A stretch of DNA of 64,000 nt, taken from assembly GCA_964247055.1 (NCBI GenBank), contig OZ176054.1, forward strand, positions 7,440,001 to 7,504,000. The letters are read 5' to 3'. Shown here in pieces: positions 53,201 to 64,000 of the stretch (the stretch's first letter is position 1; every line of letters begins with the position of its first letter). The DNA is from Paragordius varius (taxonomy: Eukaryota; Nematomorpha). The translations under genes and the position numbers were made by a program. The notes beneath the pieces were generated by a model. It did not search any database, had not been told where the DNA came from, and saw only the letters and a program-made list of their open reading frames with translations.

Positions 53201-56200
53201 GGGTCATTAGATACCCCAATTAGAATTAAAGAGTCAATAAAACTTTATCCAATTATTTTTGAAATTTTTAATAAATATTTTAATATTTTTATTATGTTTT
53301 ATAAAACGAATAAAATTTAGTAAGTCGGTTTAAAGCAGTATGTTACAGTGTCCTTTATTTCATCAAAAAAAAATTGTTAAATGCGTATTAATATTTGGTA
53401 AAAAATGGAAAAAACAAGAGCTCTAGGATAATTCTTATATTTTTTGATGAATATGATATTGTTAATACCATAGAGCTCTTGCTTTTTCCATACTTCAACA
53501 AGTATTTATACCCACGAAAGAAAATAAATTTTTGATAAAATAAAGGATATATGACTGTAATATACGGTCAAAATTCTAACTATTTAAAATTTCTTAATTG
53601 TATGCTAGGATGAATATGCTAATGATTGCAACAACAGGATCAAATATATGGTGGACGATTTCGAAGGGCCTATCCGTAAATATATTTACAATTAATTTAG
53701 TACAATTTTATTAGCTATCATATCAGAGAGTTGAATAAAAGTTAGTTATGGTTAATTTTACAACATGTATTTAAGCATATATGAATCAATTTTAAAATGT
53801 TATCGATAATCTCAATATACTGTGTTAGTTAAAGAAAGATTTAAAGACATTAGTACTGGAATAATAACTTACCTCATATGCTTAATTTTTAATATTTTTG
53901 CTTTTTATAATGAATAATTTACTTCATCTGTATCAAAACCACTATAAGAAAAAAATCATAATAATTTAGGGATATTATTTGAGATTAAACGAATTGGAAG
54001 CTATTTTTGGTAAAAAAAAACATTTTTATTAAACGGTTTTGGTTCAAAAATTGTGAAAATAATTTTAATTCCATTATGTTAATTTGTAAATCAATGACTT
54101 TATAATATGGATAAGAATGTAACAAGTTAATAGGCATACACATAAACTATAAACATTTGTTTTATTATTTTTTTCTGAAAAATTGTAAAACTTGATTTTA
54201 ATAAAATAAAAAATTAAAAATATAGCTTTGACGCTGTATCATAAACCACAAAAAAGAAATTTATATAACTATTCCAAGAACCGTCTGAAACCGCGGTTTA
54301 GGTTTCAAAACCGTTTTTGGTTTTCTTATATAAAAATCTTTAAAATAGAGATAAACATGTAAATACATTTACAGTGTGAGTATACATTGCTAGAAAGTTA
54401 TTTATTATTGCCAAATAGCATATGCACTAATAATAGTAAAAAGTGAAAAAAATAACTATAAGCCAATAATACTGCCCTTTATTTTCTTTACTCATTGGCA
54501 ATTAATAACTTTCTAGCAATGTATACTTACTCATATTGTGAATAAATATGCATTTTTTGGTATTTCTAGCTTAGTATGAGTAAGTATACATCGCTAGTTT
54601 TGCGTTAATTATTACAAGAGCGTATACAGCAAAGGGATATATATAATTGACTCTAAGTCATTTTTGTAGCTTTTTATTTTAGTCAATAATAATGATTTTC
54701 GCCTTATAATCTATCTATCTGGCAATTATAAAAACAAGCAAAAGTATATTTACTCATGTGCAATTAAAAAAATAAAAAAATATGCTTGTGTTTTTTCCAG
54801 CAATTAAAGACCTTATAACCAATATATAGCAGGTGGTCACTGTATAATCATAAATTTTTTAGGGATTTCATTTTTTATGATTATTTGGGTATATACCTAT
54901 GACTTTGGTGACATATTTTTCGTTTGAATTTAGAGATATTATTTGTCAATCAAACTTATGGAATGTTTGCCACTGATGACACGCACATCAAGGACCAAAA
55001 CCAAAAACATCACGATTGGGATGTTTTGTGTAAATAATTTTATTTTTGATTTTTGAATCCTGTAAATCAGGGCCCCCAACCTTAATGTCTTCGTGGGCCG
55101 AATTTTGATCTAAAAAATTAACAAACCGCATTCAAAAATATATGGGTCATAATATATATTTTATTATATTTCAAATATAAAAACTCAGTATAATAATTAT
55201 ATTTTGGCCAATTTTTGTTTGTTGGTTGCCATATATAAAGTATTCGGAAATTGTTTAAAAAATCGAATATACTAAAATTTTATAAATAGCAACATTTTTT
55301 CAAACTATATAACTTCTATATGATTGTATTTTTTACAAATTTTTAGCGTTCCGCATATGTATCGAAGTGCCACATGTTGAATTTCTAAATAATAAAACAT
55401 ACAATCTTTAAATTTGTGAATAACAAAAAATTTGTTATAAGTATCTATTAATATCTATATACAAAAATTATAGGTATAGGACAATATTTTTTGTTTTTTT
55501 TTGCATCAAGTTACAATGGCATGACAGGCGACATTTTTGGCACAGAAAATCGGGCATGGCGTTGCAATTTATATAAGCATTCATAACTATTTATATTTTA
55601 TACATGAAGGTGTAAAATACAAACACAATATAACAATTCTATAATGTTGCCAATAGGATAGACAGATAAAATTGTTTTAAAAATATTATTTTTTCTGAAG
55701 GTTTTAGGGATTTATTTCTCTAAATTATTGCTATCTAAATTCTTTGGGCGGCGTGTTGCACAATCCTGCTTTAACTGTACGAATGTAAGCAGGACAAAAT
55801 AAAAATAATAGTTACCTACCTGCCTGCATACATTTAATTTTGTTTTCCAAGTGTATATTAACCTACCAGGTGTACATACATTCATGTTCAATTAAGAGAT
55901 GACGTCAGCGAAATGTACTCAGACCTTAAATTTACCAAAAGAATTATTTTTATCATTCAATAACCAGTTAAATGTTGTGTTATAATTGCGGCAGGCTTTG
56001 CTTCTCTTATTTAATCAGACATAATAGTTGTTGATCATTGTTTGCTGGCACAAATATACATCGAACATTTGCTCTATCCATCAAAACTTGTCAACCATGG
56101 TTTTAAAAATTTAAAGTTGTGATTAAAATAAAAATGGGCTTTCTGGTATACCACACAACTTGTGACACAATTTAAACTTAACGGTATTAGGGAAGCATTG

Positions 56201-59200
56201 CTAAAAACAAACGTCTACGACATTGGGAAAAACCAATGAACCTGGTAAATTAACAAAATTTGAATGTATGTTAAATGAAAAATCGTCAAGTAACTTGTAT
56301 CCCGCTTTAACGTCAAAGATAAAATCATTTTTTCCATCATGTTGTGACGGGTGACGCTAAGTGGTTTATTGTAAATTCAAAGCTAAAAAATCGTAAATTA
56401 ACCTTGCCAAATCGGTTCATCAATATATTGGTAAGGTATAAAGACCATGCTCTGTGCCTGATATTATTTTTTTATCATGTTTTATAAACTTTAATTACCT
56501 GGTGAAACTGCTAGCACACAACGCTAGGCCACATACCTAATAATTATGCAGTGTTTAAAAAACGCCAAAAATAAACCAGAAAACATTGAAAACGACTCTG
56601 CTATATAACAGTGCTTCTTATCGCACAAGCAAACCCATTAAAAGATACTGTAAATGTTATGATGCAAACTTTTTCTAGCTGTACTCTCCTGACCGCCTGT
56701 TGATTTTTACCTCTTCGCATCAATGAGGCACGCGCTTTTAGAAAAACTAAATATTTCGAAGACGTTAGAAAATGATTTACTAATAGTTTGCCGCAAATGA
56801 TAATCAGTTTTTCTGGTAGGGCATTCAAATATTTGAGAGGGCCAAGCCGATAATCTTTAAACATAATTGAAAATAAATTTATTTTACAAAATTGCAAATT
56901 TTTTCAAAAACGAACATTTATGACTGTACCTGGTACGTTTCTAATAATATAGTGACATTTCTCTGTGTGTATATTTAAAATAGATTAATCACAATGTGCA
57001 AGATGTTTCAACTATAAAGAATCATAGTAATATTCGCTAAAATAACAAGGGTACTGTTACCGGTACAAGCACTTACGATACTTAGCTCAGAATTTTAACT
57101 AAGAAATGCATTAATCTTAGGAAATCGAACTCAAAAAAGACCCTATTTTATTTTTATTCAAAACTAAATTCTTCTGATCCGAAGCCCTAAACCTTCAATC
57201 CAAATCATTTGTCAACTATACACTTCCCTTCATACATAACGCGACAATAAACGAAAAAATTGGACAATACTCAAAAACCATTGTTTTTTATGCATTAAAT
57301 GGTTATAAGACACGCATATATACATTAATTAGTAGAAAAGTTACCGATTAAAAAATGTGTCATAAATGTCTAAAAATATTAAAAAATTAAAATCATGATT
57401 ATTTTAGATTATATCCAAATTTAGAAACAGTTTTTTTCACTCGGATGATCGTTTGAGTTTATTGAGTTTTTACCACTTTTTTCTTATATATATAACGGAA
57501 TATAGGGTAATGTAAGTAGATATTCTCATCTAACAATTTATTTACTATACAGCCTATGATAGATTTCAAGGCCGATTATTTTTCCAAATGGCAGATCAAA
57601 CAATTTATATGACCAAAAATACAACATCAAAAAGTACATAATTTCTATTGATAAATATATAAATGGTAACCGGTACACCACCGAAACCAATTATATTCAT
57701 TGTTATATCAATATATTTGGACAAACGCAAACATTGGTGCAAAAAATTAGATTCGATATATTAACACTTTAATACATTTTAATTTTTTATGCACGTTGAC
57801 ATTTTGGGGTAGTATTTTACCTCAGAGCTTAAACAGTTAACAAACTACTATGTTTAGAAAGTTGATTTAATTAAAATTTTAATATCAAACCCTCCTCTCC
57901 TATGATGTATAAAACAACTTTTTTTAAAGTTTTGTAACTTTTGTAGTCATAAATTTGGCTAACTCCAACACACGATTAAACAGCTGATATTAAAATCTAT
58001 AAAAATCAAAAACTTGCTGGTAGAATCTAATTCGAAAAACAATTACTTTATTTTAACCATATTATACATTTATTTGCTTGTTGTATAAGCGATTCAATAA
58101 ACAAAAAAATGGCGGCAAAAGTTTGAAATGAAGGTTTTTTTATAATTTTGCATACTTTTTTAAGAAATGATGTGTCTAAATGGCTAAAATTTTCTAGTTT
58201 AACCCCTTAATAAAAATATTTAATTTAAATTTTATATGTTTCTGGGGATATGAAACTACCCCAAATTGTCATGAAGTGTTAAATTAAATAGACAATATTT
58301 TATTATTATAAAAAAAATTTTCCATAATCAAAGATACAAATTATTTTTTAACATACGCTGATTATAAAATTTAATCAGCTAAATTTTTTTATATTTATTC
58401 ATATTTATTGTTCTATAGTTTTTATTAAACTGATCTTTTATGACGGCTTGTTTTGAAATTTATAGATGTCATTGACAACTTTTATAATTATCAATGTTTT
58501 TTCCTTATAATTGGGGTTTTATATAAGGAGGGACTACACATTTTTTATCCTGTTTTTAATCAAACTAATTTAGAGCTTTTTGACAAATACACTAACGATT
58601 TGGATGGCAACATTTTAGAACTTATTGATAAAAATCTTGTTGATGAAATTTGGGCCCAAGAAAAAATGGAAAAATGTAATTCGGCACCTAAAAAAACTTT
58701 TGAATATCCAATTCAATATGCAGGTTCCTATTTTTTAAAAATAAAATGATTTTCAAATATAATTACAAGTTTGGGCGATGTACTTTGATTTTAAAATTAT
58801 ATAATAAAAAAATAAATAAGTTTATCATACAACAATTTTTAATTCAACTATTCATTACAAAAATAATGTGAATAGTTGAAGATATATTGAAAAGAGTTCG
58901 GTAATATTTTATAAATCAAATACCATTTGAACCTTCTTTAACATATCATCGTTAATAAAGCTTCCAAATCATTCTTTACTTCAAGCTTCTCTTGAACATT
59001 TGAAGTTTTTAAACACAAAATTGCTATAAATAACCGAAAAAGCAAGCGTTAATACCTAAATACTATTCAAATTATTTTTTAAAATGATGAAATATTGTAA
59101 ATTACCTGAATGAAGAGGGTATTAAATTATGATATATGAGGATATGATAATACCTAGATTAACTGATGTTATAAACAAAATAAAAATTATAATAAACTGA

Positions 59201-62200
59201 AAGTTAAAGGACCACCTTGAAAGGTTTAAAGACCAACTTAAACAAATCTTATATCGTTAATAATAATTTATTCATAAAATTTGGTCTTGTAATAAATTTC
59301 CAATAAAGAGTATCGCATGTTTTTATCGAATTCTAATGATTATTTTGATAATTGCTTATTTCTAACATAATTTAACCCTAGAGATTTATATAAAACATTT
59401 AATGAAATAGCGAATTCTAAATACAGTACAATCTAATTATCAAATGCACCTCTATGCAAAATGAAGAGTTTTTTATATTAATTGCATTTCGATGTTTTAA
59501 AAATATAATTTTCCACAATAAATAAAATATTTACAGTAAAATATTTATAGAAAAATATTACAGTATGCATTTTAATGGCTGCTTAATTCATGTTATAGTT
59601 GATCAATTTCCAACACAGTAGTGTATGGAAAAACAATTTTTCCTTTCTTTTTTCCATATACCACTGTGTTGCAAATTGCCCAACTATAGTGTGAAATAAG
59701 CTACCATTAAAATGCATACTGTAAATGCAGGTTTCAATTGTATGTTTCTTAATATATTTAGGAATTTCGTGGATCAAGAAAATCGATTTATTGCGAAATA
59801 TGTTGGAAAAGGGTTCATCGTCGTTTGCTTATGTTACTTCTAATCCGGAAAACATTGCATGTAATATACTAATAAGGCGCGTTGAAATAATACATTTAGC
59901 AAATAAGAAGTTAGGATACCCTTAGTTCGGGCCCTAAAAAATTCAACTATTCGCAACTTAAAAGTAGCAAAATTTGCGATTTCTAAATACATACCAATTT
60001 AATATAAAATTGATATTTATATCATTATTATATTGATCTTTTTAGCGCTCAATTATTTATAAAGCAATCAGCTACAATGGTATTACAGCTAAATCCTATT
60101 TTTTTATTGGAAGCTCATTAAAAAATTTTAAGTCTCCCAAATAGGCATTTTTAGAAATACAAATTTATACCCGTTCTTTCTCTAAATTAAAAGGAAGCGA
60201 TTATTAGAAAGAATGCATCATTTTACATACACTATTAAACATTACCTAATAAAATATATAATTTTTAATTGATTACCTTAAAAAACATAAACCCAAAAAC
60301 ACTTACATAATTAGTTTTAAAATATCGCCAAAATTTCTATTTTATACATTGATTTATTTATAATAATATCATTTTCTAATATAATATTTCTAGGGTTGTT
60401 TAACTTACGAGGACAGGATATACCTTACATTCCCTTTTTCTATGCTCATGCAATTATAACTTTTTCAGATATTCGGTATTTTATTTTTTATTTGGAATAG
60501 TGGCAAAATAATATTTTTTGAGTTTTAATTTTCTGGCACAATAAAGTTTTTTTCAATTTTTAAAATTCAATGTATAAACCTATTGTTTTAATATATAATT
60601 TTTCAAAAAAAATTTGTTTAGGTTGTACATTGACGGAAACAAAGTGTCGGACGAATTGAGAAACAAATACACGCAAAATTGTGACAAGGAGAAGGTTAAC
60701 CAAAACTGTGTTAAAGTAATTTTACTCTTGATGAAATATTTTTATGTAAAAGGTCGGTCGAGGAGTGTCCAACACAAATGGCTTCGCGGGTTGCATTTTT
60801 AGATAATTTGTTAGATTCAAATTTGAGAATGTAAAATGCAAACACAATATAGCAATATTTTCTAATTCTTGCCAATTGGATAAATTTATTTAGAAAAATA
60901 TTTAAACAAATATCAACTTTATTATATAATTAATGGATTTCAAGGGCCGCACATAAAATATCGGAGGGCCGCGTGTGGACATCCCTGGTTTAAGATATGA
61001 TTGGACGCTAATTTAAATTGGGACACGAATATCATACTTTATTGAAGGATAATGGGGGCGCTAAAATTTAGTTTATATGAGCTTTTAAGCCTAGTATCAG
61101 TGATGTTTTGTCAACCAGATTTTTTAAAATAAAAATGTCGAAACTTGAAAGGGACCAAAGTAGGAAGAAATTCAGTACAAATATTGTTGTGTAGAAAATC
61201 GGTAAAACAATAACAAAATTTATATCGAAAGTTTTTTTAACATGTAGAGGAGGCTGAAAATATATATTTAAACATATATATTGTAGTTCCCAACCATTTA
61301 CCAAAACTTTAAATAAAAATGATCAATCTCAAAATTATTATCATTATATGAAAATATTCTATTATTGTTTAACACTTGATTACTTTTTCACTTTTAATCC
61401 TAGTTTACCTTTTGGGGTTTTGTATCCCAGAGCTCAATTTTGTAAATAAATACAGATTTGAAAGTTATTTTAAAAATATAATTATCAAACATTGTTCTCA
61501 TGTATAAAAAGCTTATATTTTTTAAAGTTTTGTGATTTTCAAAGTCTAAAGTCGGGCAAAATGCGATTGAAACGAACAGCTGATATTAAAATTAAAATAT
61601 ATCAAGTTTTGGCTAATAAAATGTAAGCTTGAAACTTTTTAAAGTTAATTATTTACATTTTCTAACCATAAAATACATTTATTTGCCTGTTGCATTAGCG
61701 TAAAAAAATGTAGAAAAAAATGGCGGCAAAAAAATTTGAGAGGATTTTTTTGCAATTTTACATTTTTTTTAAAAAATAATAATTGTATAATGCGCATAAA
61801 AGACTTAAGAAAGCATATTTAATTCATGATAGTTTAAATACCTTCTAGAATTTTCAAATTATGAATCGCTCTGTGATATAAACAAAAGGCAATAGATTGT
61901 TCTTGAAATAAATGTAAAGAATTAGTCAGATTAATAAATTTTACAATAAATCTATTTAGCCATAAAATATGTAATTTTAACGGTTGAGACACACAAATAT
62001 ATTGACAAAAAGCGCAAAAATAGATCTTGCATAGAAATTATACTAAAATGATTTCATAAATATTTGTTAAATCTGAAAATTAATGGAAATATTTAATATA
62101 ACCATCTACATATATTTTTAGTTTTTACCCTATGATGAAGTGTCCACTTTTGATTACAGCCCTTTTGAAAAAGTGTATTATGATGAAAATATCAATATGT

Positions 62201-63708
62201 TGACTTATGAAAACTTACCTGATACTAAAGTATATATTTTAAAATGATAAAAACATTTGTACCTAATATGTGTATAATGATATATTTAATTTGAAAAAAT
62301 TGGTGGAGAGCTTTTAAATGGAACGAAAATCGCATTAAAATATTTTTGAGGGAGGCAATAACGCTTTATTTTTGAGCTTTATATAAGAATTAATCCATAA
62401 AATTATACTATATATGTATTTTTTTAAAATATAATTTATCACATCTTAGCATAGTAAGGTTGCACCTCATTAATTTTTTGATATATTTAGTGAAAAAAGT
62501 TATTATTATCATAAACTCAATTTATAAAAAAATATAAGTGTCTTTAAAATATTATATTAAAAGGTAATAATTAAATTATGGGTAAAATCTTAAAATTCTA
62601 TTGCTTAGAGCGATAATGCAAAAAACAGGTTTTGGAATTCGAAATTTATATATGCATGTATAAAAAATTATATTTCAGATCTGTTTGAATATTTTTATAT
62701 ATTATCTTAAACCTGATTCACAGATATCATAAATATTTAGTAAACACTAATTAACTATAATTTTAAGTATACTTTGTTCATAAAAATAATTGAATTAATT
62801 ATTTTGGACTTGTCCAAAAACGTAAGTGCTCTTCAATTTAATTCGGAATTTTAACAAAATTTTTTATTGTATTGTTTTGTACTAGACATTAAAATTTTTA
62901 TTGATATGAACAAATCAATTATTCCAATCCTTTTCCATTGAACAATTTTAAATCTACTTTAAACACTGATCTTGCGGAAATTATTAAACTTCCAATATGT
63001 TAAAAAAAACTGATCCTTGTAAATTATTATATAAATTGGACCGTTTTTTCGGAACCGGTATTAATCTTTAGTTCAGGTACCCTCAGTTAGATCTAGGTTA
63101 AATTTTATAACTAATGATTGTTTTAACATACATTGTTTTAGGAAAAAGCCCCAGAAGCCGTTAAACAACTCAAGTTTAATACATTAAATACCATGCAAAT
63201 TGAAGCAATGAAGCAGGCCCAGGTTTTATTTTTATTAAAACAATATATGTAATCACAGTAAAAATAGAAATCATACAGACGAAACGTAAAAATTAAAAGA
63301 AAATATTTTTTAAAAAAGAGAATCATACCTAACAACCTTGTTTTTGTGATATACCCAACTTTTTGGGTATCACAAATGTGAAATATAAATGTAAATTGGT
63401 ACGTAACACTCTCATATATTAATTTGTGATTATTGTAGTAAAGGAATGGTTTTTTTAATAAGGTATTTGATATTTAATTTTTATGTTTTGTCCGTATATA
63501 AATTTTGATATTTAAATGATTATTTAAATTATTATATTTGCACAGATTAAAGATTCGATTGCTTTTATAGAAGCGATGGCAGAGGTGGAAAAAGTAAAAA
63601 CAACTGTTTTATAAAAATATATTTCATTTGATTTTTTACTGAAATTATATAGGTTGCAGCCAATGTTTCTGAATATCAAGTCTTAAGCACGATCGAAAAG
63701 CATCGCCG
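50287..63708 (+). CDS. Secreted X-prolyl aminopeptidase (aminopeptidase P), 5' part
   Basis: Removes N-terminal residues ahead of proline. 13 exons are visible: 50287-50347, 52401-52450, 52527-52610, 53609-53675, 54934-55029, 58466-58723, 59762-59860, 60394-60475, 60622-60715, 62122-62229, 63142-63222, 63546-63593, 63653-63708; the last ends in phase 2 at a donor, so the gene continues past the window. 394 residues are seen. Exon 1 encodes a signal peptide (MLTNSWTIIVTLTLLFSVIQ), so this is a secreted or XPNPEP2-like form. Family blocks: LIFGSEHGDEYAND, MFATDDTHI, LIDKNLVDEIW, GISWIKKIDLLRNMLEK, WLFNLRGQDIPYIPFFYAHA, LYIDGNKVSDELR, PYDEVSTFDYSPFEKVYY and IKDSIAFIEAM. The metal-binding pita-bread domain lies to the right, so activity cannot be judged. 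Nearly every intron contains a transposon. Confidence 0.9.
51930..52212. mobile_element. hAT-type MITE with perfect target duplication
   Basis: A 283-bp element in aminopeptidase intron 1. Left end CAGGGGGTATTTGAATGCGG; right end GTATTGAAGACACCCGTG. It is flanked by identical 8-bp copies ATTTAAAT (51922-51929 and 52213-52220), the hallmark target duplication length of hAT transposons. Its right-end sequence recurs inverted at 60761-60797. Confidence 0.85.
52702..53239. mobile_element. TTAA-type T1 element (diverged)
   Basis: Aminopeptidase intron 3. The left part aligns with T1 ends (ACTTGAATAGAACACATTTT, CAGTTCGATTCAAATTGC) and the right part has GGTCTGGGGTCATTAGATAC then CCCAATTAGAATTAAAGAG. 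More mutated than the copy at 38771, with both TTAA ends changed. Confidence 0.6.
53346..53557. mobile_element. mariner-type MITE, family D
   Basis: 212-bp element between TA dinucleotides in aminopeptidase intron 3. Ends are CAGTGTCCTTTATTTCATC and GATAAAATAAAGGATATATGACTG. The inner arms pair AAGAGCTCTAGG with CATAGAGCTCTTG. Single copy in this window. Confidence 0.75.
54372..54758. mobile_element. Two adjacent family B MITEs
   Basis: Copy 54372-54539 keeps both ends (CAGTGTGAGTATACATTGC and GCAATGTATACTTACTCAT). A more diverged copy follows at about 54573-54758 (TAGTATGAGTAAGTATACATC to GTATATTTACTCAT). Both lie in aminopeptidase intron 4, only about 30 bp apart and close to exon 5. Confidence 0.7.
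55068..55768. mobile_element. hAT-type non-autonomous element
   Basis: About 700 bp in aminopeptidase intron 5. Left end CAGGGCCCCCAACCTTAATG; right end GGCGTGTTGCACAATCCTG. Flanks CTGTAAAT and CTTTAACT agree at 6 of 8 positions, a decayed 8-bp duplication. Internal sequence near 55615 (CAAACACAATATAACAAT) is shared with the copy at 60760-60987. Confidence 0.7.
55866..56933 (+). mobile_element. Degraded mariner transposon with transposase relic
   Basis: 1068 bp between TA dinucleotides, with inverted ends CCAGGTGTACATACATTCATG and CATTTATGACTGTACCTGG. The plus strand retains scattered transposase motifs: HHVVTGDAKWFIVN near 56335-56380 (family 'rivTGDEkWi'), YKDHALC, LLAHNARPHT near 56504-56533 (family LHDNARPH, catalytic Asp now His) and YSPD near 56681. 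Stops and frameshifts break it in many places, so it is dead. It lies in aminopeptidase intron 5. An open frame on the opposite strand, 56601-56897, is an antisense shadow. Confidence 0.75.
57761..58282. mobile_element. TTAA-flanked element, family T2 (reference copy)
   Basis: 522 bp with both ends: TTAACACTTTAATAC at left and CCCAAATTGTCATGAAGTGTTAA at right. Inner motifs TTGGGGTAGTATTTTACC and GATATGAAACTACCCC form the subterminal inverted pair. It lies in aminopeptidase intron 5, about 180 bp before exon 6. Non-coding. Confidence 0.72.
59561..59721. mobile_element. mariner-type MITE, family A (best copy)
   Basis: 161 bp with intact ends CAGTATGCATTTTAATGG and CCATTAAAATGCATACTG between TA dinucleotides, so the two ends are perfect complements for 18 bp. 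It lies in aminopeptidase intron 6, ending only 40 bp before exon 7. Confidence 0.88.
60760..60987. mobile_element. hAT-type MITE
   Basis: Aminopeptidase intron 9. Left end GAGGAGTGTCCAACACAAATGG; right end GGCCGCGTGTGGACATCCCTG. Related to the copies at 51930 and 55068. No clear 8-bp duplication remains. Confidence 0.65.
61369..61850. mobile_element. TTAA-type T2 element (right end lost)
   Basis: Aminopeptidase intron 9. It starts TTAACACTTGATTAC, then TTTTGGGGTTTTGTATCCCAGAGC. Internal match to 57761 includes ACAGCTGATATTAAAAT and ATGGCGGCAAAA. The right terminus cannot be identified. Confidence 0.6.
63255..63515. mobile_element. Inverted-repeat element in aminopeptidase intron 11
   Basis: The left arm CAGTAAAAATAGAAATCATAC with ACGAAACGTAAAAATTAAA pairs with the right arm TTAATTTTTATGTTTTGTCC then GTATATAAATTTTGAT. 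It fills most of this 323-nt intron. One end of the same family is seen near 38609. A palindrome in the middle (GTGATATACCCAAC / TTTGGGTATCAC) may be the hairpin centre. Confidence 0.55.
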
Positions 63709-64000
63709 GTAAAATAAACTTTTCCTTTGCAAATTTTATTAATTTTGATATTTTACTTGTTAATTCTCAAGCGTTTTTATTACCAAATGTTTTTTAATAT
63801 ATTTCGATAATAAAGTTACTAATATCCATACGTCTTATTTTTGTTCATCGAGAAAAATTTCCTTTCTAAATCAGTATCATGTAATTGTAACTTGGGTTTG
63901 ACTTCTACGATTCTGCAAAAGAATATTTAAGCAGTTAGAAATAGTATCTATTTACATTAACCAAAAACTATCTTCGTGACTACCATTTCGAATCAGATAT

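Noticed and set aside
56601-56897. Minus-strand ORF of 98 codons
   Set aside because: It is antisense to the degraded mariner transposase.

Overview
This is animal nuclear DNA. It is very AT-rich, gene-poor and full of short DNA transposons, and its genes have many introns with GT..AG borders. There is no operon layout and there are no bacterial ribosome binding sites. A twin-domain receptor tyrosine phosphatase with an Ig ectodomain, a metazoan-type ATG9 and a secreted X-prolyl aminopeptidase point to a metazoan. The species cannot be fixed from the sequence. Several introns of only 23-28 nt, together with Asn-rich low-complexity inserts, suggest an unusual, perhaps parasitic or reduced, lineage; this is inference.

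Layout. 1-11 kb: repeats, two exons of a small unrecognised Cys-rich protein (+), a piggyBac transposase relic, and an inverted pair of TTAA elements. 11.1-11.4 kb: a short CCDC59/TAP26-like ribosome-biogenesis gene (+). 11.9-30.0 kb: a 25-exon receptor tyrosine phosphatase of the R5 class (PTPRG/PTPRZ/fly Ptp99A) on the minus strand. 30.0-34.5 kb: intergenic DNA with nested TTAA elements. 34.5-37.1 kb: an intronless GH35 beta-galactosidase-like gene (-) that lacks the catalytic glutamates. 38.0-48.7 kb: a 15-exon ATG9 gene (-). 50.3 kb to the right edge: the N-terminal 13 exons of a secreted X-prolyl aminopeptidase (+), head-to-head with ATG9; its catalytic domain lies beyond the window.

The gene models were built by hand from splice sites, phase agreement and family alignment. 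The phosphatase exons sum to 7740 nt (2579 aa plus stop) and the ATG9 exons to 3921 nt (1306 aa plus stop), both in frame throughout, which is strong internal support. The genes do not form a pathway. They are ordinary neighbours: signalling at the membrane, a probable secreted carbohydrate-binding pseudoenzyme, autophagy lipid scrambling and extracellular peptide trimming.

Most long introns carry at least one identifiable transposon: TA-flanked mariner-type MITEs (several families), hAT elements (one with a perfect 8-bp duplication), TTAA-flanked elements whose ends read TTAACACTT, and a degraded mariner of about 1.07 kb. The most notable points are the micro-introns, the catalytically dead second phosphatase domain with Asp replacing Cys, the very large low-complexity insertions in conserved proteins, and the pseudo-GH35 gene.
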